From: Blastopirellula marina | Lineage (GTDB): Bacteria > Planctomycetota > Planctomycetia > Pirellulales > Pirellulaceae | Assembly (NCBI RefSeq): GCF_002967715.1 | Contig: NZ_PUIA01000037.1 | Location: 310,001 to 374,000 of the forward strand | DNA: 64,000 nt | Direction: 5' to 3' | In this document: one piece after another, positions 1 to 8,614 of the stretch | Layout: every line of letters begins with the position of its first letter | How positions within the stretch are numbered: position 1 is the stretch's first letter | Made by a program: the position numbers and the translations under genes | The notes under the pieces: generated by a model | The model's input: the letters and a program-made list of their open reading frames with translations, nothing else | Told to the model about the DNA's origin: nothing | Databases searched by the model: none

Positions 1-888
1 ACCGTTTTGATCACCGGTGAAAGCGGAACGGGTAAGTCGTTGTTGGCCCGCGCTATTCATCGTCGCAGCAATCGCCGCGACCAACCGTTCATTGAAGTGG
101 CCTGCGGTGCCCTACCGGAAAACCTGCTCGAGAGCGAACTTTTCGGCCACGTAGCCGGTTCGTTCACCGGTGCCACCGGCAATAAGGTCGGAAAGTTCAA
201 AGCGGCCGACAAGGGAACGATATTCCTCGACGAAATTGGTACCGCTCCGTTCAGCATGCAGGTCAAACTGCTTCGCGTGCTGCAAGAACTGCAGTTCGAG
301 CCAGTAGGCAGCACCGAGACCGAAACGGTCGACACGCGTGTTGTTTTGGCAACCAACGAGAACCTGGCCAACCTGGTCGATCGGGGCCAGTTCCGTCAGG
401 ACCTGTTCTATCGAGTGAACGTCATCAACCTGGAACTGCCCCCGCTGCGGGAACGTATTTCCGATATTCCACGCCTGGCCGATCACTTCCTGGCCGAAGT
501 TTGCCAGGATACCGGTCGCCGCGTGCATGGCTTCTCCAGCGAAGCGGTCGCCGCGTTGCAGCGATACAAATGGCCGGGCAATGTACGTGAACTGCAGAAC
601 GTGGTCGAACGAGCCGTGCTTCTCAGCAAACATGACGAGATCACCCCAGACGATATGCCATCGTCGATCGCCTCGGGGGCCCCGGTCTCGGTCAGCCGAA
701 GTACAGGTACTTCGCTGAAAGAAGCCCTGGAAGGCCCGGAACGTCAGATCATCCGCGAAGTGCTGGAGTCGAACGGCTGGAACCGCAACGAGACGGCCGA
801 TCAGCTGGGCATCAACCGCACGACGCTTTATAAGAAAATGAAGAAGCTGGGCCTGGAAGAACTGGCTGGGCAGCGGGGTTCGCTGTAG
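1..888 (+). CDS. Sigma-54-dependent transcriptional activator, 5' end outside window
   Basis: The reading frame is open from base 1, so the N-terminal receiver or sensor part is missing and the kind of signal it receives cannot be told. What remains is the AAA+ central domain with Walker A GESGTGKS at its start, the sigma-54 contact loop read as GSFTGA at 157-174, Walker [10 protein letters not shown] and the sensor region ending in [11 protein letters not shown] Fis-type helix-turn-helix follows at the C-terminus ([19 protein letters not shown]). Proteins of this family hydrolyse ATP to open promoters bound by sigma-54 RNA polymerase. The usual contact loop is GAFTGA, so the second residue is Ser instead of Ala; the essential Thr is kept. 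The partner kinase is not visible. Confidence 0.93.
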   Translation, partial: TVLITGESGTGKSLLARAIHRRSNRRDQPFIEVACGALPENLLESELFGHVAGSFTGATGNKVGKFKAADKGTIFLDEIGTAPFSMQVKLLRVLQELQFEPVGSTETETVDTRVVLATNENLANLVDRGQFRQDLFYRVNVINLELPPLRERISDIPRLADHFLAEVCQDTGRRVHGFSSEAVAALQRYKWPGNVRELQNVVERAVLLSKHDEITPDDMPSSIASGAPVSVSRSTGTSLKEALEGPERQIIREVLESNGWNRNETADQLGINRTTLYKKMKKLGLEELAGQRGSL

Positions 889-1094
889 TGCCACGCCGGC
901 CAAGTGTGATTTCTTTCCGAGAAAAACTTTCGGTGCCCGATTCGCTTGAAATTGGGCACCGATTATCAGTTCTCGTGCTGTCTGGCACGCATCGCTGCCA
1001 CAAGCGCACATTTCCCCATTAGTTGGCCTTATCCCACCCTCTTAACTTGGGCCTTATCGGGGGTTAGTGCGACAATTTCGCGCTTCCCCTCCGG

Positions 1095-1124
1095 TTGACC
1101 CTCATTTTCCCGCAGTCGTATAAT
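1095..1124 (+). promoter_or_regulatory. Vegetative promoter for sucCD
   Basis: A TTGACC -35 box at 1095-1100 and a perfect TATAAT -10 box at 1119-1124 are separated by 18 bp. The expected transcription start near 1131 leaves a leader of about 40 nt before the sucC start at 1172. This is the best sigma-70-type promoter seen in the window. It is a sequence match only. Confidence 0.7.
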
Positions 1125-1171
1125 CCGGCTTTTCCTGCTCGACCGTTGCCAATTCCATCTGGAAGAAGTCG

Positions 1172-2356
1172 ATGAAGATTCATGAGTTCCAGGCGAAAGA
1201 AATCCTTCGCCAAGCCGGGGTTGCTGTACCCCGTAGCATCGTTGCCAAGACCGCTGAAGAAGCGAGTGCCGCTTACACCGAACTGGGCGGTAAGATCGCC
1301 GTGGTGAAAGCCCAGATCCACGCCGGTGGTCGCGGTAAAGGGACCGTGAAAGACAACGCCGATCAACGCGGTGTGCAATTGGTGAAGTCGGCCGAAGAAG
1401 CCGCCACCGTTGCCAAGAACCTGCTGGGCAAGGAACTGGTCACTATCCAGACCGGCCCTGAAGGCAAACAGGTCAACCAGATTCTGGTGGAAGAAGGCTG
1501 CGACATCGCTCGCGAGCTGTACCTGGGTATCGTACTCGACCGAGCTGCCAAGCTGCCGGTTCTGATGATGTCGAGCGAAGGTGGTACCGAGATCGAAGAA
1601 GTCGCCGCCGAAACGCCTGAGAAGATTTTCAAAGAACATTTCAATCCAGCTCTGGGCCCACAAAGCTTCCAGATCCGCAAGCTGTGCAAGAAGCTGGGTA
1701 TCGATGGTCCTGCTGCCCGCGCGGCCGAGAAATTCATTAAGGGTCTGTGCAAGGTTTACGTCGACACCGACTGTGCTTTGGCCGAAATCAACCCGCTGGT
1801 CATCACCGGCGACGGCGGCATGATCGCCCTGGACTGCAAGATGACCTTCGACGAGAACGCCATGTTCCGTCACAAGGATCTGGCCGAACTGCGTGACCTT
1901 TCCGAAGAAGAACCCGCCGAAGTGCGTGCCGGCAACACGGGGCTCAGCTACGTGAAGCTCGACGGCAACATCGGCTGCTTGGTTAACGGTGCTGGTCTGG
2001 CCATGAGCACGATGGACATCATCAAGCTGCACGGCGGCGAACCGGCCAACTTCCTGGACGTCGGCGGCGGTGCCAATGTCGATCAGGTTACCGAAGCATT
2101 CAGCATTCTGCTGGACGACAAGAACGTGAAGGCCGTGCTGGTGAACATCTTCGGCGGCATCATGCGTTGCACGACGATCGCCGGTGCTTTGCTGGAAGCT
2201 TACAAGAAGCTCGACTTCAACGTCCCGCTCGTGGTTCGCTTGGAAGGAACCGAAGTCGAAGAAGGCCGCAAGATGCTGGCTGACTCAGGTATCGATATCA
2301 TCATCGCCGACGGCTTGACCGATGCTGCGAAGAAGGTTGTTGCGACGGTAGCGTAG
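1172..2356 (+). CDS. sucC: Succinyl-CoA synthetase (ADP-forming) subunit beta
   Basis: This is the nucleotide-binding subunit of succinyl-CoA synthetase, which makes ATP or GTP from succinyl-CoA in the TCA cycle. The 394-residue length is normal. It begins [12 protein letters not shown], as the family does, and has the ATP-grasp glycine-rich segment [10 protein letters not shown] near residue 50 and the ligase domain with GGGANVDQV and [10 protein letters not shown] toward the C-terminus. A purine-rich GGAAG lies just upstream of the ATG. The alpha subunit gene follows after 106 nt that contain a strong hairpin, so the two are probably co-transcribed from the promoter at 1095-1124. Confidence 0.97.
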   Translation: MKIHEFQAKEILRQAGVAVPRSIVAKTAEEASAAYTELGGKIAVVKAQIHAGGRGKGTVKDNADQRGVQLVKSAEEAATVAKNLLGKELVTIQTGPEGKQVNQILVEEGCDIARELYLGIVLDRAAKLPVLMMSSEGGTEIEEVAAETPEKIFKEHFNPALGPQSFQIRKLCKKLGIDGPAARAAEKFIKGLCKVYVDTDCALAEINPLVITGDGGMIALDCKMTFDENAMFRHKDLAELRDLSEEEPAEVRAGNTGLSYVKLDGNIGCLVNGAGLAMSTMDIIKLHGGEPANFLDVGGGANVDQVTEAFSILLDDKNVKAVLVNIFGGIMRCTTIAGALLEAYKKLDFNVPLVVRLEGTEVEEGRKMLADSGIDIIIADGLTDAAKKVVATVA

Positions 2357-2367
2357 CGACAAGTGTG

Positions 2368-2404
2368 AAGCGTTCCGTTTTCACCTGTAAGAAAACGGAC
2401 GCTT
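2368..2404 (+). promoter_or_regulatory. Intercistronic hairpin between sucC and sucD
   Basis: The left arm at 2368-2382 and the right arm at 2391-2404 pair over 14 bp with a single bulged T, around an 8-nt loop. No T-run follows, so it is not a classical terminator. It begins 11 nt after the sucC stop. It could stabilise or process the sucCD message, or lower sucD transcription. A short repeated stretch of GAAAAC-type units follows at 2421-2452, before the sucD start. Confidence 0.55.
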
Positions 2405-2462
2405 AGGCCATCGAAGTCTTGCTGAAAACTGAACACCGAAAACCGAAAACTAAGTCAAAACC

Positions 2463-3341
2463 ATGAGCATTCTGGTCAACAAAGACACCAAGGTCATTTG
2501 TCAGGGCATCACCGGTAAGGTCGGCGAGTTCCACACCAAGGGGTGCAAGGAATACGGCACCAAGATGGTTGGCGGTGTCACGCCGGGCAAAGGTGGCCAA
2601 ACGGTTCAAGGCCTGCCGGTCTGGGACACCGTCGAAGAAGCCGTCCAGGAAACGGGTGCCAACGCCACGATGATCTTCGTGCCGCCACCGTTCACCGCCG
2701 ACGCCATTCTGGAAGCCATCGACGCTGGTATCGAAGTGATCTGTGCGATCACCGAAGGGGTGCCGGTCCTCGATATGGTTCCCGTTTACGAAACCGTCAA
2801 GAAGAGCAAGTCGGTCCTCATCGGTCCGAACTGCCCTGGCGTGATCACCCCCGAAGAATGCAAGATTGGCATCATGCCGGGCTACATTCATAAGAAGGGC
2901 CCTGTCGGCGTGATGAGCCGCAGCGGTACGCTGACCTACGAAGCCGTGTGGCAGCTGACCAACCTGGGCCTGGGCCAGTCGACCTGCGTCGGTCTGGGTG
3001 GTGACCCGATCGTCGGTACTTCCTTCATCGATCTTTTGGAAATGTACCAGAACGACGGCGACACCGAAGCGATCATGATGATGGGCGAAATCGGTGGTAC
3101 GGCTGAAGAAGAAGCCGCTGCTTACATTAAGGAAAATGTGACCAAGCCAGTCGCCGCGTTCATCGCCGGTCGTACGGCCCCTCCGGGCAAGCGTATGGGT
3201 CACGCTGGTGCGATCATCAGCGGTGGTAAGGGAACGGCCGACGAGAAGTTCGCCGCCCTGCGAGCCGCCGGCGTCGAAATCGCCGAAAGCCCTGCCGACA
3301 TGGGCACCGCTCTGAAGCGTGCGATCGAAAACCACAAGTAA
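2463..3341 (+). CDS. sucD: Succinyl-CoA synthetase subunit alpha
   Basis: This is the CoA-binding and phosphohistidine subunit that pairs with SucC. At 292 residues it has the normal size. It shows the N-terminal CoA-binding Rossmann domain ([14 protein letters not shown]), the [10 protein letters not shown] segment and the active-site histidine in [12 protein letters not shown], at residue 247. The start ATG has no clear Shine-Dalgarno sequence; the codon lies after an A-rich stretch. A perfect terminator hairpin lies 29 nt after the stop, so this is the end of the operon. Confidence 0.97.
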   Translation: MSILVNKDTKVICQGITGKVGEFHTKGCKEYGTKMVGGVTPGKGGQTVQGLPVWDTVEEAVQETGANATMIFVPPPFTADAILEAIDAGIEVICAITEGVPVLDMVPVYETVKKSKSVLIGPNCPGVITPEECKIGIMPGYIHKKGPVGVMSRSGTLTYEAVWQLTNLGLGQSTCVGLGGDPIVGTSFIDLLEMYQNDGDTEAIMMMGEIGGTAEEEAAAYIKENVTKPVAAFIAGRTAPPGKRMGHAGAIISGGKGTADEKFAALRAAGVEIAESPADMGTALKRAIENHK

Positions 3342-3370
3342 GCTTTGCTGCTTACCTGGTACAAGAGATA

Positions 3371-3399
3371 AAATGCCCACCATCGTGTGGGCATTTTTT
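3371..3399 (+). terminator. Rho-independent terminator of sucCD
   Basis: A perfect 10-bp stem (3371-3380 with 3387-3396) encloses a 6-nt loop and runs into a T-rich tail. It lies 29 nt after the sucD stop codon. Confidence 0.85.
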
Positions 3400-3419
3400 G
3401 TTGGCTTATAGCTTCCGTA

Positions 3420-3878
3420 ATGACGATGAATGATCGACCAATCTGGCGACCGAATTGCTTTAGCATTGAGCAGTGGGAACAACTGAGTCGTGAAGAACAA
3501 ATTGATTGGTGGAACGCAAGCCAGCAAACTCTCGATGGAACGCGGTCGCCGAATCACGCTGCGGATCTTTACGCTCGCGGAGTCATTACGAAGAACGAGG
3601 TATTCCTCTATGTGTTCGAGCGAATTACCGTCGAAAACGTGAAATCTTTCTTGGTGACCTGTCCTCAAGAGATTCTGAACTGGGTCATGGATGGCGCAAA
3701 CCGGCTACCGTCGGATGGAGATGACAAAGGCTGGGATGAGTTTGGGCTAACCAGCGGAAGGACCTATGCTCCGTGGTTATCGGATGCGGAAGTTCGTTCC
3801 GCTGAAGAAGAGCATCGAAAACAGCTTCGAGAAGGAGTTCGTATTTTCAGGGCCGTCATGAAGTCTATCGGACCGTAA
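3420..3878 (+). CDS. Hypothetical protein, 152 aa
   Basis: A soluble, acidic, Trp-rich protein (IEQWEQL, IDWWNAS, MDGANR, GWDEF) with no signal peptide or membrane segment. I do not recognise the family. The frame could also be opened at a GTG at 3387, but that codon lies inside the sucD terminator stem, so ATG 3420 or 3426 is more likely. It is alone between sucCD and the PTS enzyme I gene and has no obvious Shine-Dalgarno sequence. Codon use looks less GC-rich than its neighbours, which may hint at late acquisition; this is an impression and was not calculated. Confidence 0.6.
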   Translation: MTMNDRPIWRPNCFSIEQWEQLSREEQIDWWNASQQTLDGTRSPNHAADLYARGVITKNEVFLYVFERITVENVKSFLVTCPQEILNWVMDGANRLPSDGDDKGWDEFGLTSGRTYAPWLSDAEVRSAEEEHRKQLREGVRIFRAVMKSIGP

Positions 3879-4080
3879 CGGGGAATTCGCTCTGCGAAAG
3901 TCCAGCATGGGTTGGCTTGGGTAAATATCCCCCACCAGCATGTGACAAATTTGCAAGGATCTTTTTCCGCCCTTTCGCGTACAAGTAACTGAACATTCAG
4001 GCCTTATATAGGTTCAGCAGCGGATTGAGCGCCTTTATCTGGGGTTTAGTTGCGGCCCTACCGCACATGGGCCTTGGGAC

Positions 4081-4089
4081 TGCTATAAT
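4081..4089 (+). promoter_or_regulatory. Extended -10 promoter for PTS enzyme I
   Basis: TGCTATAAT is an extended -10 element (TGn followed by a perfect TATAAT) lying 47 nt upstream of the GTG start of the PTS enzyme I gene. No good -35 box is present at 17 bp, as expected of extended -10 promoters. Confidence 0.55.
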
Positions 4090-4135
4090 ACCCCATTAGG
4101 CGGACCTTCCCACAGGCTTACATAGAGAGACCATC

Positions 4136-5914
4136 GTGTCGGGAATGGAAAAAGGATTGGCAGTCTCCCCAGGCATTTCGATTGGGGTGGCGTACTGCAT
4201 TTTAGAGATCTTCGTGAACCCTGATCGCAAGCGATTAGAGAAGCACGAAGTGCAGAAAGAGCTTGCGCGGTACGAACAGGCTCGCGAACGCACGGCTGTC
4301 GATTTGGCGGCACTGCAGTCCAAGGTTGAGAAGCAGATCGGCAAGAACGAAGCGGCGATCTTTGCCGTGCATCAAACGATTCTGCGTGATCCGGCATTCA
4401 CCAATAAGGTCCGACACTGGATCGTCGAAGAGCATCTGACCGCATCGGCCGCGCTGCATCGTCTGATGGAGCAGTACACCGAAGTCTTCTCGAAGACCGG
4501 AGATGAATATCTTCAGGAACGCCTGAACGATATTCGCGATGTCGTCGTTCGCTTGAGCGCGTATCTCTCCGACGTGCTGAACGACGCCGAAGAATCAGGC
4601 CTCAGTGGTCCGCTGATTGTCGTCGCCGACGAACTGCTTCCTTCCCAGGCCGTGGCGCTGGGGGAAGCCGACGTCCGCGGCATTGTGACCCAGGCGGGCA
4701 GCCAGACCAGCCATGCGGCGTTGATCGCTCGCAGCCGTGGTATACCGGCGGTGAGCGGTGTCTCTGGCATTCTTCGCAAAGTGAAGACCGGTGACACGGT
4801 CGTGGTGAATGGTAGCGAAGGGATTGTTTCGATCAATCCCGAGCCGGAAGAGCTTGCTGCATATCGCAAGCTGGAGCGAGAGTTCTTCCATCTGAAAGAT
4901 CAGCTGGCTGCCAATCGTCATCATCCAGCCGTCACGCGTGATGGGACGCCGCTGAAGCTATTGGCGAACATCAACAACGTGAAAGACGTCGAAGCGGCCG
5001 AAGCGATGGGTGCTGCGGGGGTGGGGCTGTACCGCACCGAATACCTGTACCTGACGCACGAAAATGTCCCGGACGAAGACGAGCAGTACGAAGTTTATAA
5101 AGAGATTCTGCAGAAGTCACCGCACAAGTACGTGACGATTCGGACGCTCGATATCGGTGGCGATAAGACGGTTGCCTACTTGGGGCACAACCATAACGAG
5201 GCGAACCCGTTTATGGGTTGGCGGAGCATTCGGCTTTCGTTCGAGCACCCAGAGTTCTTCCTCTCGCAGCTTCGTGCAATCATGCGGTGCGCGGCGGAAC
5301 TGCCTGAAGGGAGCGAAGGGGAAGTGAACATGCTTTTCCCGATGATCACCAATGTCGAGGAGATGCGCAAAGCGAATCACTTGGTTCGTAAGGCCGAGAA
5401 GTCGCTCGACGAACGTGGTATACCGCGAGGGAAAGTCAAAGTGGGCATGATGCTCGAAGTACCGGCCGCCGCCGTATGTATCCAGCACCTGTTGGAACTG
5501 GTCGACTTCGTTTCGATTGGCTCGAACGACCTGGTGCAGTATCTGACCGCTGCCGACCGCGATAACCCAAAGGTAAGCGGGCTATGTCAGCCCCTTTCAC
5601 CGGCCGTGGTGATGACGCTGAAGCATGTGATCGAGGCCTGCAACCAGGCCAATAAGCCGGTCACTCTTTGTGGGGAGATGGCGGGCCAACCTCGCGCGTT
5701 TCTCCTGCTTTTGGGGATGGGGCTGCGAAGCTTCAGCATGAGCCCTGCGTTTATCCCCACTATCAAGGAATTGGCGATTCTAACGACGATCGAACACGCC
5801 GAACGGGTTGTTCAAAAAGTGATTGAAATGAAAACAACCAACCAGGTAAAACGCTTTTTGCGCATGGAATTGGAAGCAATTTCGCCGGAATTGGCCCGTT
5901 TAGACACCGAATAA
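4136..5914 (+). CDS. ptsI: Phosphoenolpyruvate-protein phosphotransferase (PTS enzyme I)
   Basis: Enzyme I takes phosphate from PEP and passes it to HPr, the first step of the phosphotransferase system. The 592-residue protein has the HPr-binding helical N-domain, the phosphohistidine loop GSQTSHAALIARSRG with His193, the PEP-binding barrel with the GSNDLVQYLTAADRDNP signature and the catalytic Cys512 in LCGEMAGQP. Translation probably starts at GTG 4136; ATG 4145 (MEKGLAVSPG) is an alternative. No HPr or EII gene is in the window, so in this organism it may serve a regulatory phosphorelay instead of sugar import; that is inference. A ptsP-type role is less likely because no GAF domain is present. 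Confidence 0.92.
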   Translation: MSGMEKGLAVSPGISIGVAYCILEIFVNPDRKRLEKHEVQKELARYEQARERTAVDLAALQSKVEKQIGKNEAAIFAVHQTILRDPAFTNKVRHWIVEEHLTASAALHRLMEQYTEVFSKTGDEYLQERLNDIRDVVVRLSAYLSDVLNDAEESGLSGPLIVVADELLPSQAVALGEADVRGIVTQAGSQTSHAALIARSRGIPAVSGVSGILRKVKTGDTVVVNGSEGIVSINPEPEELAAYRKLEREFFHLKDQLAANRHHPAVTRDGTPLKLLANINNVKDVEAAEAMGAAGVGLYRTEYLYLTHENVPDEDEQYEVYKEILQKSPHKYVTIRTLDIGGDKTVAYLGHNHNEANPFMGWRSIRLSFEHPEFFLSQLRAIMRCAAELPEGSEGEVNMLFPMITNVEEMRKANHLVRKAEKSLDERGIPRGKVKVGMMLEVPAAAVCIQHLLELVDFVSIGSNDLVQYLTAADRDNPKVSGLCQPLSPAVVMTLKHVIEACNQANKPVTLCGEMAGQPRAFLLLLGMGLRSFSMSPAFIPTIKELAILTTIEHAERVVQKVIEMKTTNQVKRFLRMELEAISPELARLDTE

Positions 5915-6060
5915 GCCACGCTGGCATTTCTGGTATCGATTTTCCAATTTGGGAGGCTTGGCCAGTTCTGTGAATTTACACAGGATGGGTTGGCTTTGTG
6001 CGAATGTTGAGCTAGACTTTCGCGTCGTTGGACAAGGTCGATAGATAGAAAGGTTTTACG

Positions 6061-6273
6061 ATGGCTCCTACCGCACGCAAAAACATCCTCTGCAGCTTGG
6101 CACTGGTCTCCCTAATTTGGTTCGGATTCCAGGCAAATAACGTTAACGCCATGACCCGGGCCGAATACCGCTCGCAAATTCGCTCGATGGAAATCACCCA
6201 GCGACCAAACCGCTTTGGTCACGTCTACGGCAACAACGTTCGCCGAATCCATCACATGCGTCACGGTCGCTAA
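6061..6273 (+). CDS. Small secreted basic protein, 70 aa
   Basis: The first 30 residues form a clear Sec signal peptide (KNILCSLALVSLIWFGF, then QANNVNA as the likely cleavage region). The mature part is about 40 residues, rich in Arg, His and Asn. An AAAGG Shine-Dalgarno element lies upstream of the ATG. A good terminator hairpin follows 31 nt after the stop. Function unknown; the position next to two other secreted small proteins suggests an envelope role. Confidence 0.65.
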   Translation: MAPTARKNILCSLALVSLIWFGFQANNVNAMTRAEYRSQIRSMEITQRPNRFGHVYGNNVRRIHHMRHGR

Positions 6274-6304
6274 TCCAGCAGACCGACCCATAAAAGACCA
6301 TCCC

Positions 6305-6340
6305 AATGGCTGTGTTCCAAGCAGAACGCAGCCATTTTCC
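6305..6340 (+). terminator. Terminator after the 70-aa secreted protein gene
   Basis: Arms AATGGCTG at 6305-6312 and CAGCCATT at 6329-6336 pair perfectly; an inner GTTC/GAAC pair extends the stem around a 6-nt loop. A short T-run follows on the plus strand. It also sits beyond the 3' end of the convergent gene at 6353. Confidence 0.7.
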
Positions 6341-6352
6341 GTTTCTGGGGTG

Positions 6353-6961
6353 CTAAAACTGCTGTGGGTTGCCTTGCCCTCGGATACTGCTGGGGGTGGG
6401 CAGTTCAAAGCTGGGTGCCGGCGAGGACGGGTAGATTTCGCGGTTGGGCGTCGACCAATTTGGACTTTCAGGGTGCAATACTCGATACGGGATCTGCGGA
6501 TGCACTGGTACCGCAGCGAAATCGGGATGACGGCCGAAGTATGGATCGAGCAGGTCATACCCGTACAGGTCGTAGTAGGTCTGATCGAAAGCGTCCTGCA
6601 AGTTTCGCCAGTCCTGCATGCGAGGATTGCCTTGTTTCCAGTCCGAGGCATTGTCGATCGTATATTCGACCACTTTATATCGCTGAATGACCGGATCGAA
6701 CGCACGCTGCAATGCGTAATAGCTTCCCTGCCGCTGCGCCAGACGCGTGAACTTCTGCGACTCGTCGGCCAAATCTTGCAGGGCCGCATTCAGCGTCTTC
6801 ATCTGGGTATCGTACGACGCGAGCTTCTTGACCTTGTGCTCGAGCGCCAGAGCATCAGCCGACATGTTGCCGCGGCGAATAAAGATGCTTTGGGCGAATA
6901 GCTCGGTTGCCACGCAGCACAAAAGCAAAGCGATTACCAGAAGCGTGATGAAAGATCGCAT
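6353..6961 (-). CDS. Secreted helical protein, 202 aa
   Basis: The chosen start gives an N-terminal signal peptide (MRSFITLLVIALLLCC, then VATELFAQS with cleavage likely after AQ/S). The mature protein is mostly helical, with a C-terminal Pro-rich tail. Around residues 100-145 it contains W..LQDAFDQTYYDLYG, which is closely matched in the neighbouring protein at 7093-7749 (WAEVERAFDRVYFDLYE), so the two look like diverged paralogues. An upstream in-frame start would add 15 residues before the signal peptide and is unlikely. Function unknown. Confidence 0.75.
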   Translation of the reverse strand: MRSFITLLVIALLLCCVATELFAQSIFIRRGNMSADALALEHKVKKLASYDTQMKTLNAALQDLADESQKFTRLAQRQGSYYALQRAFDPVIQRYKVVEYTIDNASDWKQGNPRMQDWRNLQDAFDQTYYDLYGYDLLDPYFGRHPDFAAVPVHPQIPYRVLHPESPNWSTPNREIYPSSPAPSFELPTPSSIRGQGNPQQF

Positions 6962-7035
6962 GACGAAAACCCCAGAATCGAACCAAAGCGTTTCTCTTAC
7001 TGGCATTGTAAGAACAGAAGCGGATGGTGGCCAAG

Positions 7036-7072
7036 AAAAAGAAAAAGCGTGCGACAGGCTATCGCACGCTTT
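7036..7072 (-). terminator. Terminator of the His-rich secreted protein gene
   Basis: A perfect 11-bp stem (7044-7054 with 7062-7072) with a 7-nt loop is followed on the minus strand by a long T-rich tract. It lies just past the stop at 7093. Confidence 0.85.
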
Positions 7073-7092
7073 TCCGCCGAGTACACCCTCAG

Positions 7093-7749
7093 CTATTTGA
7101 TCGCTCCCTTCAGCATGTGTGCCCAGGCAGGGGCACCGTTGCCGAGTTTAACGTTGATCTTGCCGTCCTTCGTGCCAAACTGAATGCCTGGCTGTGGGTA
7201 GGGACGTGGCTGTGGTTGGTAGTGACCGTAGTCAGGACGGAATTGGTGATCGTTGTAGTGGTCGTCGTGATGGCCATGGTCGTGCACGTTGCCAATGCGG
7301 CAGGTGTACTGGATGTAACCGCAGTGGGCTTCGTACAAGTCGAAGTAGACCCGGTCGAACGCTCGTTCCACTTCGGCCCAGGCACTCAACACGTGACGGT
7401 CTGGGCGATGGCAACCGTGCCAGGCGCGGCGGAAGTCGTGTTGAACATGACGCATTTCGGTTGAGACTTCATCGAAGTCGTGACGCAGATGTGTCAGGCT
7501 TCCATTTCGGCGAGCTGTGTCGCAGAAGTGATCGACCTCACGCAGCAGTGCTTTTGCTTCAAACGTCAGGCTGCTGAAGCCTTCGTGATGGCGAACCTCT
7601 TGATAGAACTCTTCGGTTGCATGATGCAGCCGTTCAATGTCATCCACCAGGCGGTGTCGATGGTCGAAGTGACCGGCGTTTGCCGTCGATGCCATCGAAA
7701 GAAGTGCCGCGCTCAGAATCCCGCTCCAAACCAAAGTCTTCGTCAACAT
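7093..7749 (-). CDS. Secreted His-rich helical protein, 218 aa
   Basis: A signal peptide ending STANAG is followed by a helical, His-rich mature region (HFDHRHRLVDDIERLHHA) and a C-terminal segment with many His, Asp and Tyr (HDHGHHDDHYNDH) that could bind metal. The motif WAEVERAFDRVYFDLYE links it to the paralogue at 6353-6961. The start at 7749 was chosen because a GGGGG Shine-Dalgarno element lies at the right distance; a start two codons upstream is too close to it. Function unknown; metal binding is inferred only from composition. Confidence 0.75.
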   Translation of the reverse strand: MLTKTLVWSGILSAALLSMASTANAGHFDHRHRLVDDIERLHHATEEFYQEVRHHEGFSSLTFEAKALLREVDHFCDTARRNGSLTHLRHDFDEVSTEMRHVQHDFRRAWHGCHRPDRHVLSAWAEVERAFDRVYFDLYEAHCGYIQYTCRIGNVHDHGHHDDHYNDHQFRPDYGHYQPQPRPYPQPGIQFGTKDGKINVKLGNGAPAWAHMLKGAIK

Positions 7750-7960
7750 TTTCATTTCCCCCGAGTAATCTAATTCCAAAGCTTGTGTTGTCCTGTCCGG
7801 TTGCCGTCGGTGACTTGATGGCAACGCTAGTACTTAAGGCAGCGGGGATGCCAAAACAGAAAAAGAAATCCCAAGAAGATTCCTAAACTGTGGAATATCA
7901 GGGACTTAAGGCCGAGGAAAGAAATTCGGCCTGGGAAAGACTTTCGTGCTGACGGGCCAG

Positions 7961-7981
7961 TTGTTATCAGTGTGATAACAA
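7961..7981. promoter_or_regulatory. Perfect 21-bp palindrome, operator-like
   Basis: Nine-base arms TTGTTATCA and TGATAACAA are separated by GTG. The site lies in the 338-nt gap between the 3' end of the UspA gene at 8088 and the start of the secreted His-rich protein at 7749. The symmetry and length fit a dimeric regulator of the CRP/FNR type, though it is not the FNR consensus. A 7-bp hairpin (7909-7915 with 7926-7932) lies next to it. Confidence 0.45.
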
Positions 7982-8087
7982 TCTGTCTCAACGCAGTCAG
8001 TTTGAACAGAGCAAGACTGCGATTGCCTACGGTAGGAGCGGGAACGAGGCCCATACTACTTGGTCGTAAGGCCCCGTTCACATTCCG

Positions 8088-8525
8088 TTACTTGCGGGGT
8101 TTCTTCAGTACGATCACCGGGCAGTGGGCCAAACGAACTACTCGATCAGCGACCGAGCCCACCAGTACGCGCATAATCGACGATCGCCCGTGCGATGGGA
8201 TCATAATCGCATTCGCTTCGATTTTTTCTGCGTATTGGCAGATCTTCTCGCCTGGGTCGCCGAACGCGATAATGATTTTCACGTCTTTGTACTTCTCGTC
8301 GGAGAGCTCTTTGCGGATGGCCTGGGTCGCATGATGTGTCCGAGTGTTTTCGTCCACGGTATCCCATACTTCGCCGGGCTCAGCCGGCGAGAGCTCTCCA
8401 AGAACGTGAATCAAGTGAACACCGTCACTTGTTTCCAGCAAGGAAATGGCCATATCGACCGCATCCTTGGAATTGGCGGAGAAGTCGTATGGCACAACAA
8501 TCGGAGCTTTTGAAATCCAGGTCAT
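8088..8525 (-). CDS. Universal stress protein (UspA family)
   Basis: A single 145-residue Usp domain beginning IVVPYDFSANSKDAVDMA and ending in the nucleotide-binding loop SHGRSSIMRVLVGSVADRVV and HCPVIVL. Usp proteins are dimers that bind ATP or act as chaperone-like stress factors. In the G-x2-G-x9-G[ST] ATP motif the second Gly is replaced by Ser, so ATP binding may be weak or absent. It is the last of three co-directional genes (Usp, hemerythrin, Usp) with gaps of 53 and 89 nt. Confidence 0.88.
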   Translation of the reverse strand: MTWISKAPIVVPYDFSANSKDAVDMAISLLETSDGVHLIHVLGELSPAEPGEVWDTVDENTRTHHATQAIRKELSDEKYKDVKIIIAFGDPGEKICQYAEKIEANAIMIPSHGRSSIMRVLVGSVADRVVRLAHCPVIVLKKPRK

Positions 8526-8614
8526 GGGAAGTTCCCTTTCCTCGCCTTATACAAAGGTTGCAAACCGTCTAGGAGCCTAAACTCATAGTAGCGAACTGCT
8601 GGATCGTGGAACAG

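Noticed and set aside
982-998. CTGGCACG followed by a GC-rich -12-like stretch, resembling a sigma-54 promoter upstream of sucC
   Set aside because: The distance between GG and GC is one base too long (N11 instead of N10), and a better sigma-70 promoter lies at 1095-1124.
112-1011. Long minus-strand frame of 299 residues opposite the sigma-54 activator
   Set aside because: It mirrors a strongly conserved AAA+ gene in the opposite frame and has no protein-family look.
2403-3668. Minus-strand frame of 421 residues opposite sucD
   Set aside because: It is a shadow of sucD, His- and Arg-rich as expected of antisense frames in GC-rich DNA.
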